DNA of 64,000 bases from Symbiodinium natans (lineage: Eukaryota; Sar; Dinophyceae; Suessiales; Symbiodiniaceae), in assembly GCA_905221605.1 (NCBI GenBank), contig CAJNDS010002524.1, positions 903,634-967,633 on the forward strand. Direction: 5' to 3'. The notes under the pieces are model-generated. The model did no database searches, was not told the DNA's origin, and worked only from the letters and a program-made list of their open reading frames with translations. The position numbers and the translations under genes were made by a program. This document shows, piece after piece, positions 11,093 to 21,539 of this stretch; position 1 is the stretch's first letter; every line of letters starts with the position of its first letter.

Positions 11093-11225
11093 TACTTGGA
11101 GGTCTAAGTCTAGGGTAGTTATAACCCCAACTATAACTGCACTTATAAGTCCCCTACGTCCCCTCGTCTAAGTAGGTTATAATAGACTTATATTTGGGGT
11201 AATACGTACCAATGAACCTCCAAGT
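11093..11225. mobile_element. H1 hairpin element
   Basis: The left arm is TACTTGGAGGT and the right arm ATGAACCTCCAAGT. Secondary inner pairs TTATAACCCCAACTATAA and GTTATAATAGACTTATA are present. It is a complete member of the commonest hairpin family here. Confidence 0.7.
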
Positions 11226-11344
11226 TTGCTTGGGAAGCACCCCCCCTAAGAAAAAGCACAAGATATCTTCCTCCTTACAAGGGTAGTATAGGCTAAAGGG
11301 ATTGTTCTTCATTCTTCTGGGGCTCTTAAGCAAAAAGTAGAGAA

Positions 11345-11760
11345 GTAGGATTTTGTTTTACCATTTGCAACCCTAAGCCGTAAGCCCAAAACCCAAAACC
11401 AAGACCCAAAACCCAAAACCAAAAACCCAAAACCCAAAACCCAAAACCCAGAACCTACCCTCAGCCCCAAACCCAAACCCTAAATCCGAAACCAACCCCA
11501 AAGCCTTTCAAAAAACCCAAATCCGTAGCGAAGGGTTTTTGCAACCTTGATACTGAGAAGTCGGCTTGGGGTTCGTAAGGTAAACCTTAACACCTAAGCC
11601 TGCAAGCCCTAAACCCTAAAAACCTAAACCCTAAACCCTAAACCCTAAACCCTAAACCCCTGTAGGCAGCTGGAGTTTCGGCCGCAATCTGCTTCTACCC
11701 ACATCTCCGACTCACTGCGCTTCTTGGACGTTCCTGAATCGGGTTTTGAAATGAAGGCTC
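11345..11760. repeat. AACCCAAA-type and CCCTAAA repeats, no gene seen
   Basis: Degenerate ACCCAAA units (11370-11460), then a CCCTAAA tract (11605-11660), then about 90 bases of unassigned sequence. Confidence 0.6.
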
Positions 11761-12085
11761 TCATGTTGGGTTTAGGGTTTGGGGTTTAGGGTATAGGGTT
11801 TAGGGTTTATAGGGTTTAGGTTGTAGGGTTCATAGGGTTTAGGGTTTATAGGGTTTACAGGGTGTAGGGTTTATAGGGTTTATAGGGTTTATAGGGTTTA
11901 TAGGGTTTATAGGGTTTATAGGGTTTATAGGGTTTATAGGGTTTATAGGATTCATAGGGTTTATAGGGTTTATAGGGTTTATAGGGTTTATAGGGTTTAC
12001 AGGGTTTATAGGGTTTACAGGGGGGTTTATAGGGTTTATAGGGTTTATAGGGTTTATAGGGTTTAGGGTTTATAGGGACTAGGGA
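11759..12085 (+). repeat. GGGTTTATA 9-bp array
   Basis: About 33 units, mostly GGGTTTATA with TTTAGGG and GGGTTTACA interruptions. It is the longest run of this 9-mer in the window. Confidence 0.9.
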
Positions 12086-12418
12086 CAGGGTTTAAGTTCC
12101 TGCTGGGGCTGCCTCTCGGGTGCGGGGGTATAGCATCCCAACCGAGAAGAGGTGCTACATAGGAACATGAGGTGGCAATGCGTTCAACAACTGTTAGGCT
12201 CTTGGATTCTTCGTTCTGGCAGATGCTGCAGTAGCTCAAGTTATCAGATCGTCGGCCGTCATAGGGTCACTTCTCTAAGTTTATATTAGGGTCCCTTTGC
12301 GGGTTACTGTTATAAGGCTACCCTCAAGTTGGGTACCCAAGAAGCAACCAGAATTTTCAGAACTCACCATACAGCTTGGCTGCAGTACGCCACAGAGCCC
12401 GAAGCCCCCACGGGCTGA

Positions 12419-12509
12419 CTACTTGGAGGTTAAATTGTAGGGTGACTCTGGTTATAACTTTTTTTGGGTGCTTATGAACCTACAAAAGTACCCATGAACC
12501 TTCAAGTAG
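12419..12509. mobile_element. H1 hairpin element
   Basis: The arms are CTACTTGGAGGTTAA and CATGAACCTTCAAGTAG around a 60-base interior with GGTTATAAC. It lies about 280 bases upstream of the permease start codon. Confidence 0.65.
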
Positions 12510-12738
12510 CCTGGAGAGTGTATTAATCTGTCAGGAGGGCTGCAAGGGGAAGATCTTAGCTCTCTACCCCAAGGCTCAAATGTACTGCCATATTGGTTTG
12601 TACATTGTACATCGGGAGCTTGGTAAAGTTAGGTCTCCTTCCCCTAAAACGAGTCTACCTTGGGGCGTTTTGGGTGCGATCCGTCTAAAGCAGACTAGCA
12701 AACCTCTACGCCGGCTCAGCCTTTGCCACTATACAGCT

Positions 12739-12752
12739 TGCTTGCTTGGTAG
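12739..12752 (+). promoter_or_regulatory. Possible trans-splice acceptor of the permease
   Basis: A CTTGCTTGCTTGGTAG stretch ends in AG at 12751-12752, 34 bases before the ATG. Dinoflagellate mRNAs receive a spliced leader at such sites. This is an inference from position and the T/C-rich run. Confidence 0.3.
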
Positions 12753-12786
12753 ACCATCTCCGCATCCTCCTCCGGTCCTCGGCGCG

Positions 12787-15700
12787 ATGGGCGGCATGTC
12801 TCAGGTTGGGGCGGCGGAGAAGCAGACCCGGGACTCCCGGACAGCCTCGATGCTGGAGATTTTGGGCCTCAAGGGCAACTTCAGCCACCTGAACCTGTCG
12901 GACCCCTTCAACGTGCACAAGCTGGGCTCCAGCTACGCCACCGAGATCCGTGCAGGCTTGACGACTTTCTTGGCCATGGCCTACATCCTTCCGGTCAACA
13001 GCGGCATGCTGAGCCTGGCCGTGCCTGACATGAAGGAGCAGCTTGTGTGTGCCACGGCCCTCTCTGCCTTCTTTGGCTGTTGGTTCATGGGCCTCCTGTC
13101 CAACTTCCCCTTCATGCTTGCGCCAGGCATGGGCACCAATGCCTACTTCACCTTCAGCATCGTCTTGGGCCGTGGACTCCCATGGCAAGCCGCCTTCGCG
13201 GCCGTCTTTGTGGCGGGCTGCCTCTTCACCCTGCTCAGCGTCACGGGCATGCGGACACTGCTCATCCGGCTCTTCCCCACAGGCATCAAGGAAATCATCG
13301 GGGCAGGCGTCGGGCTCTTCCTGACCTTCATCGCCTTCCAGGGTTCCGAGGGCATGGGCATCTCCGTCGCAGATCCCGCCACGCTGGTGAAGCTGGGCTC
13401 CTTGAGCTCAGCCTCCTACGACTCGGCGAAGATGTGGATGAGCCTCCTGGTGCTCATAGTCACAGCCACCCTCATGGCTGCCAAGGTTCCTGGGGCCCCC
13501 TTGGTCGGCATCGTCTTTGGAACCGTGGTGTGCTGGATCGAGGGCTGGGCGCACGGCGTGGAAGGATCCGTCTTCGGCTACCCCTTCGGTACCGGAGGCG
13601 ACCGGTCCGCTGATGACTTCCACATCTTCGTGCCCACCGGCATTGCCCCGCTGCTGCAAGAGAAACGTAGAACAACCAACCAGGGGTCTTCACTGATCTT
13701 CCCCGTCTTCTCCCCTCCTTCTCGAACTGCACAGGTTTCCCAGCCTGCCCCTATATCGATCCCCCTATATAGATCATCCGTAGATCAGAGCCTGCCTTTA
13801 GCAGACGCTCGAATCCTGCAAGACTTCACATGTACAACGGTTTCGAGCCTTACTTAGGCCCCAAACCCGAAAACCCTGCGTGGGACCCCTTAGTTTGCAG
13901 GCATAGCCTATAAAACTGTAGGTAACAAAAAGTGTCCCAGGTATAAACCCGAAGCCTGACCCCAACAAAGCGCTCTAAACCCTAAACGGCCCTAAACCCT
14001 AAACCCTACAACCCCTGAGACCTAGAAACAGGCCACAAAAGCACTCTAAACCCTAAACGGCCCTAAACCTAAACCGTCGATGCCGGCAACGAGGTCGCCA
14101 AGCCTTCTCTGGAGGGCCTCGCCGGTGCGCTTTGGGAAGGCTTTGAGTGGGCCCCTTGGCAGTTGCAACCCTAAACCCTACACCCTAAACCCTAAACCCT
14201 AAACCCTGAGGCTCGAAGGCCTCTTATTTTTAAGGGTTTTCGGGCCAAAAGGCCTTCTCATGCAAGGTTTTGGGGCTATCTTGAGCCTGAGGGGGTCATG
14301 TTGAAGGGAGGGGTGCTGCTGAATTAGGGGTTTAGGGTTTAAGGTTAGGGGTTCAGGGTTCAGGGTCCAGGGGAGTTCCTATCATGAGGATAATGAGGAT
14401 GCGAGCACCTGTGTTCATCTTGTACATGTGTGGAGGGAGTTCGAGGAGGAGTGTTGTTGGAGGGCTTCTCCGTTCGTGAACGCCTCGGCTTTGTGGTAAC
14501 TTTTGAAGGCCACATGGTGTATACAGAGTGCAGACTTGCCGAAAAAAGAAGGCTTTCCATCCGGACACCAGTGCCACGTTTTGGACCGCCGTGGCGACGT
14601 TCTGTTGCCTGGAGATGCAAGCAGCACGGAGTGCGGTTCCTTCTAACTGTTACAGTCGCCGGTTGTTTTGCCGAGCTTCCTTCCAGACGTCCCGGTCTAA
14701 GGCTACACCGACCTCCTCGACTCCTCCGGCACATTCTTCGCGGTGGCGAAGGTCGCAGGGCTCACAGACAGCCACGGCAACCTTCCCCTGGCCCGTCAGA
14801 ACATGGCCTACCTGGCGGATGCGCTGGCCATGCTGGCTGGGAGCTTAGACCCTAAGGGTCCATGTACCTATATGGTATATAATTGCCCTCAAAGGGGTTC
14901 CCATATGGTAGCCTCAGGGCCCAAGTATGTACTGTATAGGTACATGGACTCTTTAGAGGAGAGTTTAGAACATTGCTGGTCTTTCAAGTATCCTATACTG
15001 CCAGGGACCTAATAGTTGGGATAGAGCAAGGGCCCCATAATTAGGTGCCTGGAAAGATAGGGTCAAAGAGTGCACATCCTTAGTTGTAGAGTAGGTAACC
15101 TCTAGCTTTATTGGGGGAATATATAATCCCCTTCTAATCCCAAAGGTTAACCTTTAAAGATCCCTTGGTACTGGACAACTAGGCATACACTAAGCCTCCA
15201 CCCAAACCCTAAACCATAAACCCTAAACCCTAAACCTTAAACCCTAAAGCCTAAAGCCTAAACCCTAAACCCTAAATCCTAAACCCTAACCCCCCCGAAG
15301 GTGGGCTCAGTGCTCGGCGTCTCAACGGTCGCCACCTTTGCGGAGTCTACGGCCGGGGTCGCAGATGGCGCCAAGACCGGCCTGGCCTCGCTGGTGACCT
15401 ACTGTTGGTTAGTACTTGGAGGTTCATGGTACTTAGTAACTAAGTATAACTGTACTTACAAACCACTTATAGGCCCCTTTTAAGTGCCCAAATATGGTTA
15501 GAAGTACAGTTATAAGTACAGTTATGTTTTACTAAGTACCATGGACCTCCAAGTAGGGGATGATGGAATGAGGTACCCCATTATAGTTATAATCCCTGAA
15601 AGGTATATTTAATAGGGTGATATAGGGAATCCCTTGAAAGGTATACTTATATGGGGATGGGTACCCTGTTCTATTACAGGGTATATAGTAGAGGGATATT

Positions 15701-16484
15701 GGTTCCCTCATTCCCTACTAACCAACAGTGAGGTGACGGGCACCTGCTTCCTGCTGGCCATTCCCTTCTCCCCGGTGGTCTCCGCTGTGCCGGGGCTTTG
15801 CAGATTTGACCCCGACTCCTTGGGTGCGTTTCCGACCTTAGGGTTTAGGGTTTAGGGTTTCGGGTGTTGCGAGGTCCATATTCTAGATAGGTGAGCTCGT
15901 CGAGTCGTGTGACGAGGACACCTTGAACGAAACCCTAAACCCTAAACCTTATACACCCTAAACCCTAAACCCCAAACCCTAAACCCTAAACCCTAAACCG
16001 ATTCTGAGCCGAGGTCCCTCCGCTGGCCTCCGGGCCCATCCTCTGCCTCCTGGGCGCCATGATGTGCAGCTCCGTGCGGGGCGTGGACTGGGACGACTTG
16101 GAGGACTATTAAAAATGCTTCAGAACCCTCCGAAAAATAAGCAAAAACACATTCTTCCTTATAAGGGTAATATAGGGATTAGGTCTTTTTTATTCTTTTG
16201 GGGTTCTTAAGCAGATAGTAGAGGAGTCCGTGCCGGCCTTCGTGGCCATGATCACCATGCCCTTCACTTTCAGCATCGGCTACGGCATCATCGCCGGCTT
16301 GGTCTTGTGGGCCTCGATTCAGGTCCTGCTCGCTCCCCTGCGGCTCTACCGTGGAGAGAGCCCCATGGTTCGAGTTCACATGCTTTGGGCTTCTGCCTTT
16401 GTCGAAAGCAAGGATGACAAGCTGGAGAACGGCAAGGACACCCCCAGCACCATCACCCCGAGCCAGTCATCCTCCGAGGTCTAA
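12787..16484 (+). CDS. AzgA-like purine permease (NCS2 family), 8 exons
   Basis: Exons are 12787-13659, 14094-14146, 14572-14603, 14702-14835, 15301-15393, 15733-15786, 16014-16103 and 16224-16484: 1590 nt, 529 residues plus TAA, all phases agreeing. AzgA-type carriers bring adenine, guanine or hypoxanthine across the plasma membrane. Family signatures in order are FLAMAYILPVN (61-71), APGMGTNAYFTF (112-123), IGAGVGLFLTFIAF (171-184), FCYTDLLDSSGT (319-330), LGVSTVATFAESTAGVADG (369-387) and PAFVAMITMPFTFSIGYGI (447-465). Membrane segments are many and hydrophobic, the tail hydrophilic (KDDKLENGK). Family length is about 450-580. Donors are GA (introns 1 and 7), GC (intron 4) and GT elsewhere. 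Exon 3 is only 32 nt. The start at 12787 is preferred over upstream in-frame ATG 12580 because the sequence before it is not protein-like; 12796 is an alternative. Confidence 0.9.
13660..14093 (+). other. Permease intron 1 (GA-AG)
   Basis: The donor is CAA|GAGAAAC and the acceptor AACGAG|GTCGCC, placed by matching the protein family and phase 0. It carries CCCTAAACGGCCCTAAA-type repeats duplicated at 13975-14000 and 14046-14070. The GA donor is the least certain boundary in this gene. Confidence 0.6.
14147..14571 (+). other. Permease intron 2 with opposed telomere-like tracts
   Basis: GT-AG; the split codon GA|T gives Asp. A CCCTAAA tract near the 5' end (14168-14210) faces TTTAGGG-like sequence (14329-14370), so the transcript could pair within the intron. 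Confidence 0.7.
14836..15300 (+). other. Permease intron 4 (GC-AG) with nested hairpins
   Basis: The donor is CTG|GCTGGG and the acceptor CCGAAG|GTGGGC. It contains a hairpin with arms GGGTCCATGTACCTATA (14856) and TATAGGTACATGGACTC (14935), then a CCCTAAA tract at 15200-15290. Confidence 0.75.
15394..15732 (+). mobile_element. Permease intron 5: introner-like element with TSD
   Basis: The intron (GT-AG) carries terminal inverted repeats ACTGTTGGTTAGTA (15401-15414) and TACTAACCAACAGT (15716-15729). The hexamer GGTGAC occurs at 15393-15398 and again at 15732-15737. The donor GT lies in the left copy and the acceptor AG just before the right copy, so splicing removes exactly one copy plus the element and restores the frame (SLVTGTC). 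An H1 hairpin (15413-15555) is nested inside, followed by an H8-like right half ending CCCTCATTCCCTACTA. Confidence 0.8.
15413..15555. mobile_element. H1 hairpin nested in permease intron 5
   Basis: The arms are TACTTGGAGGTTCATGGTAC and GTACCATGGACCTCCAAGTA, with further inner pairing (TTAGTAACTAAGTATAAC, GTTATGTTTTACTAA). It is one of the best-preserved H1 copies. Confidence 0.8.
16104..16223 (+). mobile_element. Permease intron 7: H7 element acting as intron (GA-AG)
   Basis: The termini are imperfect inverted repeats (CTATTAAAAATGCTTCAGAA against TTCTTAAGCAGATAGTAG). GAGGA lies at both edges (16101-16105, 16221-16225). The interior matches H7 elsewhere (TTCCTTATAAGGGTAATATA). No GT exists at the exon edge, so a GA donor is required to reach the conserved exon 8. 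Confidence 0.75.
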
Positions 16485-17534
16485 GCAAGCCGCAAGAGCC
16501 TCCTTCCTTCTCATGGCGCTCCACGCGTGCATCGTGCACACGGCACGTGTACAGGCATGTCGCCGCGTTGCTTGTGCCATCTTCTTGTATTGTAGTGCTC
16601 ATGCCGATTCCGCTTGAATGTACAGGCGTGTCGCGCAGCCTAAGGGGGCTGGGTGACCTCAGCAGATGGCCTGTCTAGCGGTCCTCACTGTCATGACAAT
16701 TTGACTGCAAGCGGTTTTTTCTCTGTGCAGACGCACGCCTGGCGAGGCCTGCACTCATGCTGCACGACTTCAGCCGCCGCAAAAGGGCGAGCGGCAGGTG
16801 TGTGCAAGAAGTTGCCATCTTTTCCAGTCGCAGATGTGCACGCAGTGTCACTGCGACGTGAGCGAAAATGGCATCGAAGTACTTCGAGCTCCAAAGTGAC
16901 AACCTCTCGGAGTGCTAGCCGAAGCAGTCCCCAGCAGCAATCGCAAGTTCTGGCCAAGTCTTCTTAAAGCAAACTTAAAAGCACTCTCCATGCCGCTGCG
17001 AACCGCCAGCACACATGGCATGGCGGCGCAGAATTCCCTGCAAGTTGTGGTGTATCAACTTCAGCTTTATCTTCCTACTGGTAGGAACTTGCCCCTTAGC
17101 AATTAATTACCCTAAACCCTAAACCCTAATTAAACCCTCAACCCTCCAAGGTGGCGATCGCCAGGCGCGCGGCTAAAAGGAGTTAGCAGCTTGGGAGCTT
17201 TCAAGGGCTTGGAAGCCGGAGGTGGGGATGTCAATCCTGTTAGGGTTTAGGGTTTAGGGTTTAAAGGGTTTACGGTGACTGTTTTCAAACATGTGGAGGG
17301 CGGGCCCAGGCCACAAGCCACAGAGGTAGTATAAAATATCTATTTAATTTCCGTGTGTTTAAATGTATAATCTAAGTGCCCTTGCTTTGCCCTGGCACTT
17401 GGGGCAACTCGCCGACGCCTGGAATTGGTTTTGGTGCTTTTCAGTGGTTTGGATAGAAAAATACTCGAGGGGCTCTCGGGGGGCCTTTGGGGTTGCTGGG
17501 CTTTTGCAGGCTTTTCAGGGCCGTGGGAAGCCAG
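16485..17534 (+). other. Permease 3' flank, no gene seen
   Basis: The first few hundred bases are probably 3'UTR. Frames open here (for example 16653-16967) are low-complexity Ser/Arg/Cys-rich and unsupported. Short tracts occur at 17110-17130 and 17239-17265. A motif at 17322-17365 (GAGGTAGTATAAAATAT) recurs on the far side of the satellite array at 20337. Confidence 0.5.
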
Positions 17535-20162
17535 AAAGTCCTAGGTTTCTGTGGGCTTGGGGCCTTTCAGGGGTGGGAAGAAGCCAGAAAACACCCTAGG
17601 ACAATGTCCTAGGTTTCTGTGGGCTTGGGGCCTTTCAGGGGTGGGAAGAAGCCAGAAAACACCCTAGGACAATGTCCTAGGTTTCTGGGTGGGGCCTTTC
17701 AGGGGTGGGAAGAAGCCAGAAAAACCCTAGGACAATGTCCTAGGTTTCTGTGGGCTTGGGGCCTTTCAGGGTGGGAAGAAGCCAGAAAACACCCTAGGAC
17801 AATGTCCTAGGTTTCTGGGCTTGGGGCCTTTCAGGGGTGGGAAGAAGCCAGAAAACACCCTAGGACAATGTCCTAGGTTTCTGTGGGCTTGGGGCCTTTC
17901 AGGGGTGGGAAGAAGCCAATAGGACAATGTCCTAGGTTTCTGGTGCTTGGGGCCTTTCAGGGGTGGGAAGAAGCCAGAAAACACCCTAGGACAATGTACT
18001 AGGTTTCTGGTGCTTGGGGCCTTTCAGGCGTGGGAAGAAGCCAGAAAACACCCTAGGACAATGTCCTAGGTTTCTGGGGCTTGGGGCCTTTCAGGGGTGG
18101 GAAGAAGCCAGAAAACACCCTAGGACAATGTCCTAGGTTTCTGTGGGCTTGGGGCCTCTCAGGGGTGGGAAGAAGCGAAAACGCCCTAGGACAATGTCCT
18201 AGGTTTCTGTGGCCTTGGGGCGTTTCAGGGGTGGGAAGAAGCCAGAAAACCCCCCAGGACAATGTCCTAGGTTTCTGGGGCTTGGGGCCTTTCAGGGGTG
18301 GGAAGAAGCCAGAAAACACCCTAGGACAATGTCCTAGGTTTCTGGGGCTTGGGGCCTTTCAGGGGTGGGAAGAAGCCAGAAAACACCCTAGGACAATGTC
18401 CTAGGTTGCTCTTTCAGGGGTGGGAAGAGGGCAGAAAACACCCTAGGACAATGTCCTAGGTTTCTGTGGGCTTGGGGCCTTTCAGAAAACACCCTTGGAC
18501 AATGTCCTAGGTTTCTGTGGCTTGGGGCTTTTCAGGGGTGGGAAGAAGCCAGAAAACGCCCTAGGACAATGTCCTAGGTTTCTGTGGGCTTGGGGCCTTG
18601 CAGGGGTGGGAAGAAGCCAGAAGACACCCTAGGACAATGTCCTAGGTTTCTGGGGCTTGGGGCATTTCAGGGGTGGGAAGAAGCCAGAAAACACCCTAGG
18701 ACAATGTCCTAGGTTTCTGTGGGTTTGGGGCCTTTCAGGGGTGGGAAGAAGCCGGAAAACACCCTAGGACAATGTCCTAGGTTTCTGGGGCTTGGGGCCT
18801 TTCAGGCGTGGGAAGAAGCCAGAAAACAGCCTAGGACAATGTCCTAGGTTTCTGTGGGCTTGGGGCCTTTCAGGGGTGGGAAGAAGCCAAAAAACACCCT
18901 AGGACAATGTCCTAGGTTTCTGGTGCTTGGGGCCTTTCAGGGGTGGGAAGAAGCCAGAAAACACCCTAGGACAATGTACTAGGTTTCTGGTGCTTGGGGC
19001 CTTTCAGGCGTGGGAAGAAGCCAGAAAACACCCTAGGACAATGTCCTAGGTTTCTGGGGCTTGGGGCCTTTCAGGGGTGGGAAGAAGCCAGAAAACACCC
19101 TAGGACAATGTCCTAGGTTTCTGTGGGCTTGGGGCCTCTCAGGGGTGGGAAGAAGCCAGAAAACACCCCAGGACAATGTCCTAGGTTTCTGGGGCTTGGG
19201 GCCTTTCAGGGGTGGGAAGAAGCCAGAAAACACCCAGGACAATGTCCTAGGTTTCTGGGGCTTGGGGCCTTTCAGGGGTGGGAAGAAGCCAGAAAACACC
19301 CTAGGACAATGTCCTAGGTTTCTGGGGGCTTGGGGCCTTTCAGGGGTGGGAAGAAACCAGAAAACACCCAGGACAATGTCCTAGGTTTCTGTGGCTTGGG
19401 GCCTTTCAGGGGTGGGAAGAGGCCAGAAAACGCCCTAGGACAATGTCCTAGGTTTCTGTGGCTTGGGGCCTTTCAGGGGTGGGAAGAAGCCAGAAAACGC
19501 CCTGGGACAATGTCCTAGGTTTCTGTGGGCTTGGGGCCTTGCAGGGGTGGGAAGAAGCCAGAGAACACCCTAGGACAATGTCCTGGGTTTCTGGGGCTTG
19601 GGGCCTTTCAGGGGTGGGAAGAAGCCAGAAAACACCCTAGGACAATGTCCTAGGTTTCTGGGGCTTGGGGCCTTTCAGGGGTGGGAAGAAGCCAGAAAAC
19701 ACCCTAGGACAATGTCCTAGGTTGCTCTTTCAGGGGTGGGAAGAGGGCAGAAAACACCCTAGGACAATGTCCTAGGTTTCTGTGGGCTTGGGGCCTTTCA
19801 GAAAACACCCTTGGACAATGTCCTAGGTTTCTGTGGCTTGGGGCTTTTCAGGGGTGGGAAGAAGCCAGAAAACGCCCTAGGACAATGTCCTAGGTTTCTG
19901 TGGGCTTGGGGCCTTGCAGGGGTGGGAAGAAGCCAGAAGACACCCTAGGACAATGTCCTAGGTTTCTGGGGCTTGGGGCATTTCAGGGGTGGGAAGAAGC
20001 CAGAAAACACCCTAGGACAATGTCCTAGGTTTCTGTGGGTTTGGGGCCTTTCAGGGGTGGGAAGAAGCCGGAAAACACCCTAGGACAATGTCCTAGGTTT
20101 CTGGGGCTTGGGGCCTTTCAGGCGTGGGAAGAAGCCAGAAAACAGCCTAGGACAATGTCCCA
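17535..20162. repeat. 68-bp satellite array, about 38 units
   Basis: Unit length is about 66-70 bp. Each unit contains GGGGCCTTTCAGGGGTGGG, AAGAAGCCAGAAAACACC and the palindrome CCTAGGACAATGTCCTAGG (8-bp arms, 3-base loop). Units vary by small indels and point changes. Blocks are duplicated at a higher order: 18401-18844 matches 19717-20160, and the variant around 17991 recurs around 18971. Apparent long frames on both strands are by-products of a near-multiple-of-three unit. Confidence 0.95.
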
Positions 20163-20460
20163 GGGCTGAAAGCCTCCAAGCCATTACAAAAGTCTAAGCC
20201 CAAACCCCAACCCACAACAACACCTTCACCGACAGCAGGCAGCCGACGTCGTGGACGACCCCGTTTCCAAGGGGGTAATTTTAGTGGTGATGGTTTCCGG
20301 GTGTTTAAAAAAGGGGCGGCCCCACCCAACCCCTCACGGAGGTAGTAGAAAATATTTGTTTTATTTACTTAAATGTCCGCAATATAAAATAGGCACCGTA
20401 GGGTTTAGGGTTTAGGGTCTAGGGTCTAGGGTTTAGGGTTTAGGGTTTAGGGTATAACAA
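20163..20460. other. Right flank of the satellite array
   Basis: Unique sequence to about 20395, including a GAGGTAGTAGAAAATAT motif like that at the left flank, then a TTTAGGG tract (20399-20455). No gene supported. Confidence 0.5.
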
Positions 20461-20462
20461 GA

Positions 20463-20502
20463 AGAAGAAGAACAGCCGGCCCCGAATGAAAGACTCGTTG
20501 CG
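20463..20502 (+). CDS. Candidate basic exon
   Basis: It reads KKKNSRPRMKDSLR and ends at a GTAAGG donor. The acceptor is ambiguous within the AAG repeats. Confidence 0.3.
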
Positions 20503-20741
20503 GTAAGGGGAGTCAGGCTCAGGGTTTTCGGGTTCGTTGTTTTCCGCTTAAGGTTGAAGTTTAATGTTGAGAATACATGGCGCATGGAAGAAACCTCGCT
20601 TGGTTTGGGAGCACAGACAACCTAACACCCCCCAGCTTGAGGGGCATCAGGGTAGTATTGTTCCGGTATGCCGTTGCTTCTTGCTACCTCAAAGATCGCT
20701 TTCCTCCTCAGGGTTTGTTCTGTCGCCGGGTCTGAATACAA

Positions 20742-20908
20742 GTGGGGGGTGGGGGGGGGGGGGGGGGTGGCGGGGGGGGCGGGTGGGGGGGGGGGTGGGG
20801 GGGGGGTGGGGGGGGGGTGGGGGGGGGTGGGGGGGGTGGGGGGGGGGTGGGGGGGGGTGGGGGGGGTGGGGGGGGTGGGGGGGGTGGGGGGGTGGGGGGG
20901 GGTGGGGG
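20742..20908 (+). repeat. G-run array (GGGGGGGT units)
   Basis: About 20 runs of 5-9 G separated by single T. It has strong G-quadruplex-forming character on the + strand. The open Gly/Trp/Val frames are artefacts. Confidence 0.95.
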
Positions 20909-21219
20909 GCCAAAAAGGGTTCCATCTCAACCGAAGCCCTGAAGCCTAGACTGTAAACACTAAACCCTAAAACCCTAGAACCCTAAAACCCTAAAACCCT
21001 AAAACCCTAAACACCAAACCCGAATCCCTAAAACCTGAACCGTGTGTAGGGAGTTGCAGGTCGACACAATGTCAGAAATTCTAGGCTTGCAGCGTTGACA
21101 GGGCTGTAGGGGCTTTTATTAAGACTTCCAAGTAGGGGTTCCGGGTTTAGGGTTTAGGGTTTAGGGTTTAGGGTTTAGGGTTTAGGGCGAGTAGGGTGCC
21201 TTGCCTGCTCTGAATGTAG

Positions 21220-21261
21220 GCCGGCCTCTGGCTCACCGCGGAGATCGAGCGTTTTCGTCAG
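21220..21261 (+). CDS. Candidate exon
   Basis: It is bounded by TGTAG and a GC donor and reads AGLWLTAEIERFRQ. Phases 0 and 0; an open frame continues past the donor. Confidence 0.4.
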
Positions 21262-21445
21262 GCGGCCCATGGCCCCGGGGGTTCAGCCTTCTTGGGCTCG
21301 AAAACTTTCAAGCTCAAGCCCTAAACCCTGAACCCTAAACCCTGAACCATAAACCCTAAACCCTATTCATGCCAGTAAGGAACCAGGCGTTCTACTCCTC
21401 GCCCGCCACCCGTATCCCACCTCTCAAAGCATCTCGAGAGTGCAG

Positions 21446-21484
21446 AGCTTCCGGGAGTCCCTGGAGCGCCCAACCCCAGAGTGG
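21446..21484 (+). CDS. Candidate exon
   Basis: After TGCAG it reads SFRESLERPTPEW, then a GC donor. The frame stays open in both directions, so the boundaries are soft. Confidence 0.35.
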
Positions 21485-21539
21485 GCTCAGAGTGCCCAGC
21501 CCCGGAGTCCTGTAGGGTTTAGGGTTTAGGGTTTAGGAT

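Noticed and set aside
12706..13732. Antisense and shifted frames over permease exon 1
   Set aside because: Shadows of a GC-rich exon whose sense frame matches the AzgA family.
17619..19640. Open frames of 60-107 codons on both strands in the 68-bp satellite
   Set aside because: They come from a stop-poor repeat with units near a multiple of three, and both strands are open.
20564..20956. Gly- and Pro-rich open frames around the G-run array
   Set aside because: Homopolymer artefacts in every frame and both strands.
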